In this document: in pieces, positions 26,438-35,497 of the stretch
Position numbering within the stretch: the stretch's first letter is position 1
Layout: each line of letters opens with the position of its first letter
Assembly (NCBI GenBank): GCA_963835135.1
Contig: CAWIEF010000003.1
Coordinates: 1 to 64,000, forward strand
Origin: JAVVHH01 sp963835135
GTDB taxonomy: Bacteria > Pseudomonadota > Alphaproteobacteria > Acetobacterales > Acetobacteraceae
Direction of reading: 5' to 3'
Length of the DNA stretch: 64,000 nt
Notes under the pieces: generated by a model
What the model was told of the DNA's origin: nothing
What the model saw: only the letters and a program-made list of their open reading frames with translations
Databases searched by the model: none
Translations under genes and position numbers: made by a program

Positions 26438-26782
26438 TTAGGCGGAGGTCCCGCCTTCCGGGAGGTCGGCGGGGTCGGTGTTACGGGCTTCGTCGCGGGT
26501 CATGGGGGTTTCGAGGAAGCGACCCTGGTCGCCGAGCTGGCCGGAGGGGAATTCGCCGAGGTTCTGCTGGATCGAGGCTTCCTCGACGGTGACCGCCTTT
26601 GAGTCCTCGACATTCTGCAGGCCGGCGGGACCGGCCAGCTCCATGCGGGCGAGTTCGTCGGCGCGCTCCTGGTACTCGGGCATGCGGCCGGCCGGGCTGC
26701 CGTCGGCTTCGAAGAGCTGTTTGGCAAGGGCGGCGACGCGCTGCTTGAACTCGGGGGAGGGGTCGAGAGGATTGTCGGACAT
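26438..26782 (-). CDS. Small acidic hypothetical protein (DUF2934-like N-terminus)
   Basis: 114 residues from ATG 26782; the frame continues upstream but only as a shadow of the phosphatase gene. The first half, VAALAKQLFEADGSPAGRMPEYQERADELARMEL, resembles the short helix-turn-helix-like DUF2934 segment (LAxxLWExxGxPxGR). The rest is acidic and low in hydrophobics, so probably partly disordered. Last gene of the photolyase-phosphatase run. Function unknown. Confidence 0.6.
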   Translation of the reverse strand: MSDNPLDPSPEFKQRVAALAKQLFEADGSPAGRMPEYQERADELARMELAGPAGLQNVEDSKAVTVEEASIQQNLGEFPSGQLGDQGRFLETPMTRDEARNTDPADLPEGGTSA

Positions 26783-26822
26783 GCGATACCTTGGTTGGTG
26801 GGGTGCTAACACCGGTGAGGGA

Positions 26823-27497
26823 TCAGGGTTCGGCCGGAAGGTCGATCCAGGAGAGGTGGCCGCCCTTGCCGGCGCCGGTGTCGAGGAAGATGGCGCGGCC
26901 GCCGGCGGCGCCGGCGCGGATGTAGGGGCGGCCATCGGTGCTGCGCTGGTCGTGGCCGCAGTAGACGGTAATGCCGGCGGGGATGCGATCGACCCAGCGG
27001 ACCACGCGCTCCGGGTAGCCATCCGCTTGCATGCGGCCCGTGGTCTCCCCGAACAGGGCGCGGGAGAGCAGGGGATCGACGCGGCCGAGCGGGGGCGGCG
27101 GTTTCTCGCTGAGCATGGCGGGATGGAAGCCGCCGTGGACGAAGGCGGTGGCGCCGCGGATAATCCAGGCGGGCGCGCGGTTGATCTCCTGCAGCGCCCG
27201 TTCGCGCAGCGCCGGGTCGAGTTGTTCGAGGGTGGCGTCCAGTGCGGCGTCGGCGCGGACCGCGAAGCCGGCCAGAGCCCGGCCGAGCTTGCGGTCGTGA
27301 TTGCCCAGGATGAACAGGCCGCGTCCGGCGTCGATCAGCTCGAACATGCGGCGCAGGACGCCGGCGCTGTCAGGGCCGTGGTCGCTGAGGTCGCCGAGCT
27401 GGATGAGGAAGCGGTCCGTGTTGGCGGCGGAGTCGAACGCGCGGAGGTCACCATGCACATCGCCAACGATGCGGAGGGCAGCGCCCGCGGGGATCAT
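26823..27497 (-). CDS. Metallophosphoesterase (PPP-type Ser/Thr phosphatase or Ap4A-hydrolase-like)
   Basis: Calcineurin-fold dimetal phosphatase, about 224 residues. Metal and catalytic motifs in order: IVGDVHGDL (D-x-H), LIQLGDLSDHGPDS (GDxxDRG-like, with DHG replacing DRG), FILGNHDRKL (GNHD), AFVHGGFHPAML and VYCGHDQ. ATG 27497 shares one base with the photolyase stop (TGATG); TTG 27500 is also possible. Substrate undetermined: phosphoprotein or dinucleoside polyphosphate are the family options. Confidence 0.85.
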   Translation of the reverse strand: MIPAGAALRIVGDVHGDLRAFDSAANTDRFLIQLGDLSDHGPDSAGVLRRMFELIDAGRGLFILGNHDRKLGRALAGFAVRADAALDATLEQLDPALRERALQEINRAPAWIIRGATAFVHGGFHPAMLSEKPPPPLGRVDPLLSRALFGETTGRMQADGYPERVVRWVDRIPAGITVYCGHDQRSTDGRPYIRAGAAGGRAIFLDTGAGKGGHLSWIDLPAEP

Positions 27498-28930
27498 CAA
27501 GCGGCGGCTCCGCGCACGGTCGCACGGAATGCGTCGAGGGCGCGCTGCCGGGTTTCGGCGAGGTCGACGATGGGTTTGGGATAGGTCGTGCCGAGCGTGA
27601 CGCCGGCATGCGCCAAGGCGTCCGGCGGAGCGGTCCAGGGGGCGTGCAGGTAGCGCTCGGGGAGGCCGGCGAGTTCGGGCACCCAGTGGCGGACGTAGTC
27701 GCCGGCCTTGTCCCAGGTCTGGCCCTGGCTGACCGGGTTAAAGATGCGGAAGAACGGCTGGCTGTCGATGCCGCAGCCGGCGATCCACTGCCAACTGGCC
27801 GCATTGCTGGCGAGGTCGGCATCGACCAGGGTGTCCCAAAACCAGCGCTCGCCGTCGCGCCAATCGATCAGGAGTTGCTTGACCAGGAACGAGGCGGCAA
27901 CCATGCGGACGCGATTGTGCATCCAACCCGTATGCCAGAGCTGACGCAGCCCGGCATCGACGATCGGGACGCCGGTCCGTCCGCGCTGCCAGGCTTCCAA
28001 TTCGGACGGCGCTCGGCGGAAGGGGAGGTTGGCAAAGGCGGGGCGCAGGGGCGCCTCGGGCAGGGTCGGGTGGTGCCAGAGGAGGTAGGCGGAGAACTCG
28101 CGCCACAGGATCTCGCCGGTGTAGGTGTCCAGCCCTTCGCCCGGGGGGATGGCCCGGGCGCTATGCCAGACCTGTCGGGCGGAGAGTTCGCCCCAGTGGA
28201 GATGGGCCGAAAGGCGGCTGGTGCCGTCCTCTCCGGGCAGATTGCGGCCGGTCTTGTATTTGGTCACGGTCGCGGCGAGGAACTCGCGCAGCCGGGTTTG
28301 GGCGGCGGGCTCGCCAGGATGCCAGATGGCCCGTAGCCCACCAGCCCAGTCGGGACGGTTCGGCAGGAGCCCCCAATCGTCCAGCCGATCGGAACGCGGA
28401 GGCGCGACACTGGCCAACGCCTTGGGCGCGGGAAGAGGCTCGCCGACCTCTTGGGCCCTTAGGCGGCAGGCTTTGGCGAAGGGGGAGTAGACGCCATAGG
28501 CAGTACCGGAGCCGGTGCGAATGCTGTCGAGGTCGAAGAGCGTCGCGGTGCGGTGAAGGCGGAGACGATCGCCGAGTTGAGCGGCCAGGGCGGCTTCCAC
28601 GTGCCGGGCCCAGGGCTCGTGCGCGCGCCCGGCATGCAGTTCGGCGCCACCGATCTCGTCGAGCAGCGCCGGCAACAGGTCGGCGGCGTTGCCGCGGCAC
28701 AGCATCAGCGTGGCGCCCCGTTGTGCCAGGGACGCGGCGAGCGCGTGGAGGCTGTGGTGCAGCCACCAGCGCGAGGCGCCGCCCCACGCCCAAGGTCCAG
28801 CGCTGACGTCGTCGAGCACATAGACCGGCAAGACCGGACGGCCCGAGGCGATGGCCTGCGTCAGGGCTTCGTTGTCGCTTAACCGTAGGTCGGCGCGGAA
28901 CCAGACAATCGCAGGCGGAAGCTTGGTCAT
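27497..28930 (-). CDS. phrB: Deoxyribodipyrimidine photolyase (cryptochrome/photolyase family)
   Basis: Light-driven repair of cyclobutane pyrimidine dimers, 477 residues. N-terminal antenna domain: IVWFRADLRLSDNEALTQA, VLPVYVLDD, WWLHHSLHALAASL. C-terminal FAD domain: SAHLHWGELSARQVW, GEILWREFSAYLLWH, GVPIVDAGLRQLWHTGWMHNRVRM, LIDWRDGERWFWDTLVDADLASNAASWQW (SNAASW at about 375-380) and IFNPVSQGQ. ATG 28930 is preferred; the frame is open 26 codons further upstream. First gene of a minus-strand operon with the phosphatase and the small protein. Confidence 0.94.
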   Translation of the reverse strand: MTKLPPAIVWFRADLRLSDNEALTQAIASGRPVLPVYVLDDVSAGPWAWGGASRWWLHHSLHALAASLAQRGATLMLCRGNAADLLPALLDEIGGAELHAGRAHEPWARHVEAALAAQLGDRLRLHRTATLFDLDSIRTGSGTAYGVYSPFAKACRLRAQEVGEPLPAPKALASVAPPRSDRLDDWGLLPNRPDWAGGLRAIWHPGEPAAQTRLREFLAATVTKYKTGRNLPGEDGTSRLSAHLHWGELSARQVWHSARAIPPGEGLDTYTGEILWREFSAYLLWHHPTLPEAPLRPAFANLPFRRAPSELEAWQRGRTGVPIVDAGLRQLWHTGWMHNRVRMVAASFLVKQLLIDWRDGERWFWDTLVDADLASNAASWQWIAGCGIDSQPFFRIFNPVSQGQTWDKAGDYVRHWVPELAGLPERYLHAPWTAPPDALAHAGVTLGTTYPKPIVDLAETRQRALDAFRATVRGAAA

Positions 28931-29043
28931 CGGAAACGGATATGTTGGCCATTCACGTCGAACGGCAACGTACAATTGCGCTAGTCCGGGCCTGACCCGG
29001 CCGAGCATTGCGCCCCTGGGCGGCGGTGGGTAGGACCAGCCGG

Positions 29044-31071
29044 GTGGATGCTCGAGTTTGGCATGGCGATCGCGCCGTCACCCTAGCCCGTCTCGACCGT
29101 GTGGTGCCCGGTGCCGCCGCGCTGCTGGCAGCGTTGCTCTATGCGGCCGCGCATCACTGGAGCCCGCTGCGCCCGGTCGAGGGCATCGTGCCGAGCGGCT
29201 GGTTCACGTGGTTCGACGCCGGCCACTACCTGCGCGCAGCGATCGCGTGGAGCCATCTCGACCTGCGCGCGAGCGAACACTGGTATCCGCCTGGCTACCC
29301 CATTCTCGGCGCGCTGGGCCACGCGGTCACGCCGGTCCAGCCCTTCTACCTGCCCGACCTGTTCGCCCTGTCGCTCGCGGGATGGCTGTTCGGCCTGCTC
29401 GCCGCCGAACTCCTCGGCCGGCGACCCGGCGCGCGCGCGCTGGGCGCGCTGCTGTTCCTGGCCACGACCGCCTTGAACGCAGCGGCGCTCGACGTCTGGG
29501 TCACGCCGTGGAGCACGACGCCGGCGACGTCAGCGATCTACGGATGCCTGCTGGCGGGGATGCGCTTCGCCGACCGGCCGCGGCGGATGACGAGCGCCGT
29601 GGCGGGGCTGGTGGGCGGCAGTATCGCGCTGTTCCGGCCGACCGAGGCCCTGTTGACGCTCTCGGCCGTTGGCTGCGCGATGGCGTGGGCGCTGTGGCGT
29701 CACCGCGTGCCGCCGGGCCGGGCCGGGCTCGTCGTGCTGGCGGGAGTGGCGGGGGTCGCGATGCCAGCCGCGGCGTATGTCGCCGGGGAGTATGCGACGG
29801 GCGGGTTCGCGCCGGATGGCTACATGGCCGTGTCGCGCGCGTTCGGTTTCGAATGGCGCCTCATCCCGTTGCACTGGGTCGAGATCTTCGACGACCCGCG
29901 CCCGCTCTGGCCTGGCGAGCACGGCTTGTTGGGCGCCTTTCCCTGGATCTTGCCGGGCGTCGCCGGAATGGCGGCCGTGCTTGCGTGCTGCCGTGCCGCG
30001 GTGCGGCCCAACCACATCCTGCTCGCCGGTGCGACGGCGCTGCACTGCGCGGTGTTCCTGGCGTTCCGGGACATGCATCCCAACCAGATATGGTGGATCT
30101 TCCTGTATCACTACTTCAAGTGGGTGCTGCCCGTGTTCGGCCTGTATGCCGCGGTGCTCCCGGCCTACCTGATGGGGCGACGGCGTGCGCTCGCCATCCC
30201 TGTCGCCCTGGCGACCGCGGTCGGCCTGTTCGGCTGGCGGCCGGAACTGGCACCCGAACCGCAGCCGGCCATCCGTCTCGGCGAGCACGCGCTGCGGCTG
30301 CCGGACGGCTTGGGATCGACGTGGGATGCCGTGGCGGTGCCCGCGCGGGGAAGCTTCGACGCCGTGTTCCACGCCGTGCATGGGCTCGACGTCGACGGCC
30401 GAGCGTTCCGCTCCCCGGTTGATGTTCGGGCGTTCCCCCGGCCGGGCGGGTTATTGCTGCTGCCGGTGCGGCCGCTGCCGGTCGGCGACACGGTGATCAC
30501 GTTCAGCCCGGGCGTGACGCTCGACCCTGACAGCCCACCGGTCATGGCGCGCCAGCAGGTCAGGTTCGGAATTCCGTGCTGGATCGACCCGGCGCGCCCC
30601 GTCTGCGATCCCGCGCCGCTGATCCCGGGCCCGGTGCTGCCGATGGGCCAGGCCGTTTCGTTCACGGATGGGGGTGGGGGCGAGTTCCGCGGCGAGGGGT
30701 GGGCGGCGGCGGAGGCGATCGGCTGTTGGACGATTGGTCGTGAGGCGACGCTGGAGTTCCGGGTCTCCCCAGCGCCGCGGGGCGACGTGATGCTCGAGCT
30801 CTCCGGCTATGGCTACTCCCCGGGACCGGAGTCGGCACCGTCGCGCGTGACCGCCGTCGCGAACGGCTGGCCCGCCGGCGAGATCGAGCCGCCGGCGCAC
30901 TCCGGCCTGATGCGAATAGCCATCCCGGCCGAGCGATTGGGCCCGCAAGGGCAGGTCCGGCTTCGCCTCCGCATCGCCACTCCGCGCCGGCCGGTCGATG
31001 CCGGGCAGGGCGGCGACCGGCGGCACCTCGGGCTCATGGTCCGGTCGATCAGACTCGTGTCCGCCAACTAG
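29044..31071 (+). CDS. Polytopic membrane protein with C-terminal beta-sandwich (possible GT-C glycosyltransferase)
   Basis: About 675 residues. Residues about 10-400 are rich in membrane helices (VVPGAAALLAALLYAAA, LFALSLAGWLFGLLAAELL, VVLAGVAGVAMPAAAYVAG, VLPVFGLYAAVLPAYLM) with a periplasmic loop carrying WFTWFDAGHYLRAA and HWYPPGYPILGALGH; the acidic D in FDAGHYL is where GT-C enzymes place a catalytic Asp. The C-terminal part (about 535-675) is a beta-sandwich with FRGEGWAAAEAIGCWTIGREATLEF, like the tail repeats of the 951-residue glycosyltransferase in this window. GTG 29044 is chosen for AGGA eight bases upstream; TTG 29008 is the longest alternative. Catalytic role is inference. Confidence 0.65.
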   Translation: MDARVWHGDRAVTLARLDRVVPGAAALLAALLYAAAHHWSPLRPVEGIVPSGWFTWFDAGHYLRAAIAWSHLDLRASEHWYPPGYPILGALGHAVTPVQPFYLPDLFALSLAGWLFGLLAAELLGRRPGARALGALLFLATTALNAAALDVWVTPWSTTPATSAIYGCLLAGMRFADRPRRMTSAVAGLVGGSIALFRPTEALLTLSAVGCAMAWALWRHRVPPGRAGLVVLAGVAGVAMPAAAYVAGEYATGGFAPDGYMAVSRAFGFEWRLIPLHWVEIFDDPRPLWPGEHGLLGAFPWILPGVAGMAAVLACCRAAVRPNHILLAGATALHCAVFLAFRDMHPNQIWWIFLYHYFKWVLPVFGLYAAVLPAYLMGRRRALAIPVALATAVGLFGWRPELAPEPQPAIRLGEHALRLPDGLGSTWDAVAVPARGSFDAVFHAVHGLDVDGRAFRSPVDVRAFPRPGGLLLLPVRPLPVGDTVITFSPGVTLDPDSPPVMARQQVRFGIPCWIDPARPVCDPAPLIPGPVLPMGQAVSFTDGGGGEFRGEGWAAAEAIGCWTIGREATLEFRVSPAPRGDVMLELSGYGYSPGPESAPSRVTAVANGWPAGEIEPPAHSGLMRIAIPAERLGPQGQVRLRLRIATPRRPVDAGQGGDRRHLGLMVRSIRLVSAN

Positions 31072-31075
31072 CGGC

Positions 31076-31765
31076 TCAGCCGGGCTGCGCGGCGACCACA
31101 GGATCGAGGTGCAGGGGAAAGGTGAACAGGCGAGTTGACCCGAGAAGGTAGGCGTGGGCGCCGCCGGGAAACAGACGGGCGATGGCGGGGCTGGCGACGT
31201 CGAGGCCGCCGGTGAACGCGCCGAGGGCGGGCAGCATGAGGCGGTGGGGGCCGGCGACGAAGCAGGGACGGGTGACGTGGCCGGCGCGGGTCGGGATGCT
31301 GGCCTTGGGGTGGTGATGGCCGACGAGTTCGGGGGTTTGGTGGCCGGGGCGGGCCTGGTGACAAAAATCGAGGCCGCGATGGGACCAGCAGGCGGTCGAG
31401 AGGCCGGCGAGGCCGGGGGCCGGGGCGGGGTCGTGGTTGCCGAGCACCCAGACGAAGTCGATGGTCTCTGCCCAGGCAAGCAGGCGGGCGGCGTCGGCAT
31501 GGGCCATGCGCGTGAAGCCGTAGCGGTCGTGGAAGCTGTCACCGAGGGCGACGACGGTGAGCGGGCGATGCCTCTGGATCAGCGTGCCGAGGCGATCGAG
31601 GGTGACGGCGGTGTCCCAGGGGGGCAGCAGGCTGCCGGCGTGGGCGGCGGCGGTGCCTTTCTCGAGATGGAGGTCGGCGACTGCGAGCAGGCGCTGCGCG
31701 GGCCAGGCGACGCCGCCGATCGGGTCGAGAAGAAGGTCGTGACCGGCGAAGCGGAGCGGGGTCAC
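31076..31765 (-). CDS. pdeM: Ligase-associated DNA damage response endonuclease PdeM
   Basis: Calcineurin-like nuclease of the ligase-associated DNA-damage operon, 229 residues. Motifs: LLAVADLHLEKGTAAA (DxH), VVALGDSFHDRYG (GDxxHD), FVWVLGNHDPAP (GNHD), LVGHHHPKASI (GHxHP). GTG 31765 overlaps the helicase stop (GTGA), so it is translationally coupled to lhr. In other alphaproteobacteria the set also includes an ATP-dependent ligase and an exonuclease; neither is in this window. Confidence 0.92.
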   Translation of the reverse strand: MTPLRFAGHDLLLDPIGGVAWPAQRLLAVADLHLEKGTAAAHAGSLLPPWDTAVTLDRLGTLIQRHRPLTVVALGDSFHDRYGFTRMAHADAARLLAWAETIDFVWVLGNHDPAPAPGLAGLSTACWSHRGLDFCHQARPGHQTPELVGHHHPKASIPTRAGHVTRPCFVAGPHRLMLPALGAFTGGLDVASPAIARLFPGGAHAYLLGSTRLFTFPLHLDPVVAAQPG

Positions 31766-34395
31766 CGACGCCCTCTCTCGCTGGCGGGAGAGGGTCGGGT
31801 GACGGTGGGGCCAGGAGCGGAACGCTTTGGCGTGTTGGACCGACCACCCTCACCCCGGCCCTCTCCCGCCAGCGGGAGAGGGGGTGATACGGCCGTGGGC
31901 GTCTGGGGGCGGCGCTTCTGGCCGGGTTGGCGCTGGAGGATGGCGAGGTTGGCGCGGTGGACGGCGTGGACGCGCATGGGTTTTTGGCTGGGCTCGGCCA
32001 ACCCGGTCGCTTCGGCGACCAGGGCTTCGGTCTCTTCGAGCAAGCTGTCTTCGCCTCCGGCGGTGCGAACCGATTCGCGGCCGATGTCCAGCAGGACGGG
32101 AACGGCCAAGGGGGATACGCGGGTTAGGGCAACGTGGCGGACCCGGCCGGCGATGCGGGAGAGCATGCCGGCGACGCGGCCGACGTCGGTCAGGCCGCTC
32201 GCCGCATCGGCGCGGGTCGCGCGCAAGAGGACGTGGTCGGGTTGGTGGCGGCGGAGGACGTCGTAGATCAGGTCGGTGTTGACGGTCACGGCCTTGCGGG
32301 TCTTCTCGGCGCCGGGCTGATTTCTCTCCACGAGCCCCGAGATGACGGCGACATTCCGAAACGTGCGGCGGAGCATTGAGCTTTCGGCCATCCATGCTTC
32401 GAGGTCGTCGCCAAGCATGTCTTGTTCGAACAGGGGGGCGACGTCGGTGGGTTCCTGTGCGGACCAGGTGGCGATGACGTAGTCGGTGGCCACGAAGCCG
32501 AGCGGGGCGTAGCCGGCGCGCTCCATGCGCCGGGTCAGGAGCATGCCGAGGGTCTGGTGGGCGTTGCGGCCCTCGAAGCAATAGGCGACGAGGTACCAGC
32601 GGCCATTGCGGGGGAACGTTTCGACGAGGAGGTCGTCGGGGCCCGGGAGCTCGGAGCGGTCGGCTTGCAGGGCGAGCCACTCGCGGACGGGTTCCGGAAA
32701 GAGATGCCAGGAGTCCTGGTCGTGCAGCATGGTGCGGACGCGGGCGGCGAGATTGGTGGTCAGCGGCTGGCGTGCGCCGGCATAGGCGGGGACCATCGGC
32801 TCGCCGTCGCCGCCGTCCTGGACCTCTACGGTGGTCTCGCGGATGCGGATGAATTTGAGCAGCCGGCCGGCGAACATGAAGGTCGCGCCGGGCGGCATCA
32901 TGTTGACGAACGACTCCTCGATCTCGCCGAGGTTGGGGCCGCCGCGTCCGGCGTAGCGGACCTTCAAGAGCGGCGCCTCGACGATGGTGCCGAGGTTCAT
33001 GCGGGCCATGCGGGCGATGCGCTCGCTGCGGATGTGGATCATGCCCTCGCTGTCGGAAAACAGCTTTCGATAGCGATCATAGGCTTGCAGCGCGTAGCCG
33101 CCATCCTCGACGAAGCGAAGCACGTCGTCGAAGTCGCGCTTGGTGATCATCGCGTAGGGGGCGGCGGTCTTGATCTCGGCGAACATGGCGTGTGGATCGA
33201 AGGGCGCGGCCGCGGCGGTGAGGAGGAGGTGTTGGGCGAGGACGTCGAGCCCGCCAGGCCGGGGCAGGTCGCCGTCCTGCTCGCCGGCCGCGACGCCCTC
33301 GATGGCCGCCTCGCATTCGAGCAGTTCGAACCGGTTGGCCGGGACGAGGAGAGCGTTGCTGGTCTCGTCCATGCGGTGATTGGCGCGGCCGACGCGCTGG
33401 AGCAGGCGGGAGACGCCCTTTGGGGCGCCGACCTGGATCACCTGATCGACGCCGCCCCAGTCAATGCCGAGGTCGAGCGAGGAGGTGGCGACGACGGCGC
33501 GCAGCTTGCCGGCGGCCATGGCGGCTTCGACCCGGCGGCGCTGGCCGATATCGAGGCTGCCGTGGTGTACGGCGATGGGAAGCGTCTCGTCGTTCAGTTT
33601 CCACAGCGCCTGGAACATGAGCTCGCCCTGGGCGCGGGTGTTGACGAAGACGATGGTCATCGTGTGGGCGCGGATGCGCTCGAGAATGCGCGAGGCGGCG
33701 GTGAGACCCATGTGCCCCGACCAGGGCAGGCGCTCTTCGGGGAGCATGACGGCGAGCGCAGGCGGGGCGCCTTCGGCGACTTCGATGAGCCGGCAGCCGC
33801 CGCCGACCCAGTCGAGCAAGGCCCGTTTGTGGGCGATCGTCGCCGAAAGCCCGACCCGCCGCAGGCCCGGAACGAGAGCGCCGAGGCGGGCGAGGCCGAG
33901 GGCGAGCTGGTCGCCGCGTTTGGTGCCGGCCAAGGCGTGCACTTCGTCGACGATGACCGTGCGCAGGCCGGCGAAGACGTCCGGGGCGTCGTTTTGCGAA
34001 AGGAGCAGGGCGAGGCTTTCGGGGGTGGTAAGGAGGATGTTGGGTGGGTTGGCCTTCTGGCGGGCCCGTCGGTTCTGCGGCGTGTCGCCCGTCCGGGTCT
34101 CCACCGAGATGGACAGGGACATTTCCTCGATGGGGGTGAGGAGGTTGCGGGCGACGTCGGTGGCGAGCGCTTTGAGGGGGCTGACGTAGAGAGTGTGCAG
34201 GCCGGTCGAGGGTGTCTCGGCCAGTTCGATCAGGCTGGCGAGGAAGCCTGCCAGCGTCTTGCCGCCGCCGGTCGGCGCCACGAGCAAGGCCGAGTGACCC
34301 GATCGCGCGGTGCCGATCATGGCGAGCTGGTGGTCGCGCGGACTCCAGCCGCGGCGTGCGAACCAAGCGGCGAAAGGTTCGGGTAATGTTCCCAT
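31762..34395 (-). CDS. Ligase-associated DNA damage response DEXH-box helicase (Lhr-like)
   Basis: About 877 residues. RecA1: ALLVAPTGGGKTLAGFL (Walker A), VSPLKALATD, TTPESLALLLS, VIVDEVHALAG (DEVH), GLSATI. RecA2: IVFVNTRAQGE, VVATSSLDLGIDWGGVDQVIQVG, RLLQRVGRANHR. A long Lhr-type C-terminal region follows (GRWYLVAYCFEGRNAHQTLGMLLTRRM). ATG 34395 preferred; GTG 34407 possible. The last 47 or so residues, after ILQRQPGQKRRP, read PLPLAGEGRGEGG and similar and are encoded by an inserted palindromic repeat pair, so the native C-terminus has been extended. Expected role: DNA unwinding in repair. Confidence 0.92.
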   Translation of the reverse strand: MGTLPEPFAAWFARRGWSPRDHQLAMIGTARSGHSALLVAPTGGGKTLAGFLASLIELAETPSTGLHTLYVSPLKALATDVARNLLTPIEEMSLSISVETRTGDTPQNRRARQKANPPNILLTTPESLALLLSQNDAPDVFAGLRTVIVDEVHALAGTKRGDQLALGLARLGALVPGLRRVGLSATIAHKRALLDWVGGGCRLIEVAEGAPPALAVMLPEERLPWSGHMGLTAASRILERIRAHTMTIVFVNTRAQGELMFQALWKLNDETLPIAVHHGSLDIGQRRRVEAAMAAGKLRAVVATSSLDLGIDWGGVDQVIQVGAPKGVSRLLQRVGRANHRMDETSNALLVPANRFELLECEAAIEGVAAGEQDGDLPRPGGLDVLAQHLLLTAAAAPFDPHAMFAEIKTAAPYAMITKRDFDDVLRFVEDGGYALQAYDRYRKLFSDSEGMIHIRSERIARMARMNLGTIVEAPLLKVRYAGRGGPNLGEIEESFVNMMPPGATFMFAGRLLKFIRIRETTVEVQDGGDGEPMVPAYAGARQPLTTNLAARVRTMLHDQDSWHLFPEPVREWLALQADRSELPGPDDLLVETFPRNGRWYLVAYCFEGRNAHQTLGMLLTRRMERAGYAPLGFVATDYVIATWSAQEPTDVAPLFEQDMLGDDLEAWMAESSMLRRTFRNVAVISGLVERNQPGAEKTRKAVTVNTDLIYDVLRRHQPDHVLLRATRADAASGLTDVGRVAGMLSRIAGRVRHVALTRVSPLAVPVLLDIGRESVRTAGGEDSLLEETEALVAEATGLAEPSQKPMRVHAVHRANLAILQRQPGQKRRPQTPTAVSPPLPLAGEGRGEGGRSNTPKRSAPGPTVTRPSPASERGRR
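31771..31882. repeat. REPIN-like inverted pair of palindromic repeats inside a coding sequence
   Basis: Two 24-bp imperfect/perfect palindromes, at 31771-31794 and 31859-31882, share the core CTCGCTGGCGGGAG / CTCCCGCCAGCGGGAG. Each is flanked by matching sequence in opposite orientation (TCGGGTGACGGTGGG after the first; ACCACCCTCACCCCGG before the second), so the unit is an inverted pair about 112 bp long. This CCCTCTCCC...GGGAGAGGG type is a common dispersed extragenic palindrome in proteobacteria. Here it is translated as the tail of the Lhr-like helicase. Confidence 0.85.
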
Positions 34396-34464
34396 CACAG
34401 GCAACACATAGAGCGTGTGGGAGGAAGGTCAAACCGGCGAGGCGCTGTCGTGAGCTGCGCCGCC

Positions 34465-35451
34465 ATGTCATTGTCAATCCGTATGGCGACCCATCAGCGA
34501 ACAGCTTCGGATCCGATCGTCGACGCGGAGGCGATCCGAGCGGCGGGGAGGCTCATCGCTCCGCACGTGAGGCACACGCCGAACCTATCCGTCGCGCCCT
34601 CCGACTTCGGCATCCGCGCGGACGCACTGATCTTGAAGCTCGAGGTCCTGCAGCACACCGGCTCGTTCAAGGTTCGTGGCGCCTTCGCCAACCTCATGAT
34701 GCGGGACATCCCACAGGCGGGCGTGGTCGCCGCGTCGGGTGGCAATCACGGCGTAGCCGTGGCGTTCGCCGCACGCCGGCTGAACATACCGGCGACCGTG
34801 TTCGTGCCCCGCATCGCCTCGCCCGCGAAGATCAAGCTCATCGGCGAGCTTGGCGCCCATCTGGTGATCGCCGGCGATCGCTACGCGGAGGCGCTGGCCG
34901 CCAGCGAAGCGTTCATTCGCGACCACGGCGGCATGCCGGTGCACGCGTTCGACCAGAGGGAAACCCTCCTCGGGCAAGGGACGATTGGATTGGAACTCGA
35001 GATGGATGCGCCCGAGATCGACACGTTGCTCGTCGCGGTGGGCGGCGGCGGGCTGATCGGCGGGATCGCGGCCTGGTATGGTGGACGGACGAAGATCGTG
35101 GCGGTCGAACCGGAGCTCGCGCCAACCCTAGAGCGGGCGCTCGCCGCAGGACGCCCCGTAGACGCCGCGGCCGGAGGATTGGCCGCGGACTCGCTGGCAC
35201 CCCGACGGATCGGCGCGCTGACGTTCCCGATCGCGCGTCGGTATGTCGATCAAGTCGTCCTCGTGACCGACGACGAGATCGCCGGGTCACAGCGCGCGCT
35301 GTGGGATACCGCCCGTGTCGTCGCCGAGCCGGGTGGCGCGGCTGCGATGGCCGCGCTTCTCTCCGGGCGCTACCGCCCTGGGCCCGGCGAACGGGTCGCC
35401 GTGCTCATCTGCGGCGCGAACACGACAGCGGTCGATTTCAGTCGAACCTGA
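34465..35451 (+). CDS. Threonine/serine dehydratase-like PLP enzyme
   Basis: Fold-type II PLP enzyme, about 328 residues. LEVLQHTGSFKVRGAFANLM has the PLP-binding Lys, AASGGNHGVAVAFAARRLNIPATVFVP the phosphate-contact Asn/Gly block, VAVGGGGLIGGIAAWYGGRTKIVAVEPE the glycine-rich loop, and AEPGGAAAMAALLSG the C-terminal pocket. There is no ACT regulatory domain, so it is a catabolic-type threonine dehydratase or serine/threonine racemase-like enzyme. ATG 34465 is chosen; GTG 34417 and ATG 34483 are in frame and none has a strong ribosome-binding site. Transcribed divergently from the helicase. Confidence 0.88.
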   Translation: MSLSIRMATHQRTASDPIVDAEAIRAAGRLIAPHVRHTPNLSVAPSDFGIRADALILKLEVLQHTGSFKVRGAFANLMMRDIPQAGVVAASGGNHGVAVAFAARRLNIPATVFVPRIASPAKIKLIGELGAHLVIAGDRYAEALAASEAFIRDHGGMPVHAFDQRETLLGQGTIGLELEMDAPEIDTLLVAVGGGGLIGGIAAWYGGRTKIVAVEPELAPTLERALAAGRPVDAAAGGLAADSLAPRRIGALTFPIARRYVDQVVLVTDDEIAGSQRALWDTARVVAEPGGAAAMAALLSGRYRPGPGERVAVLICGANTTAVDFSRT

Positions 35452-35497
35452 ACGGGTCATGTTGGCAGCTCCCGTCTCCAGCATCCGTCGGCTCACA

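Noticed and set aside
32422..34386. 654-codon plus-strand frame opposite the helicase
   Set aside because: Antisense shadow; the minus strand encodes complete helicase motifs.
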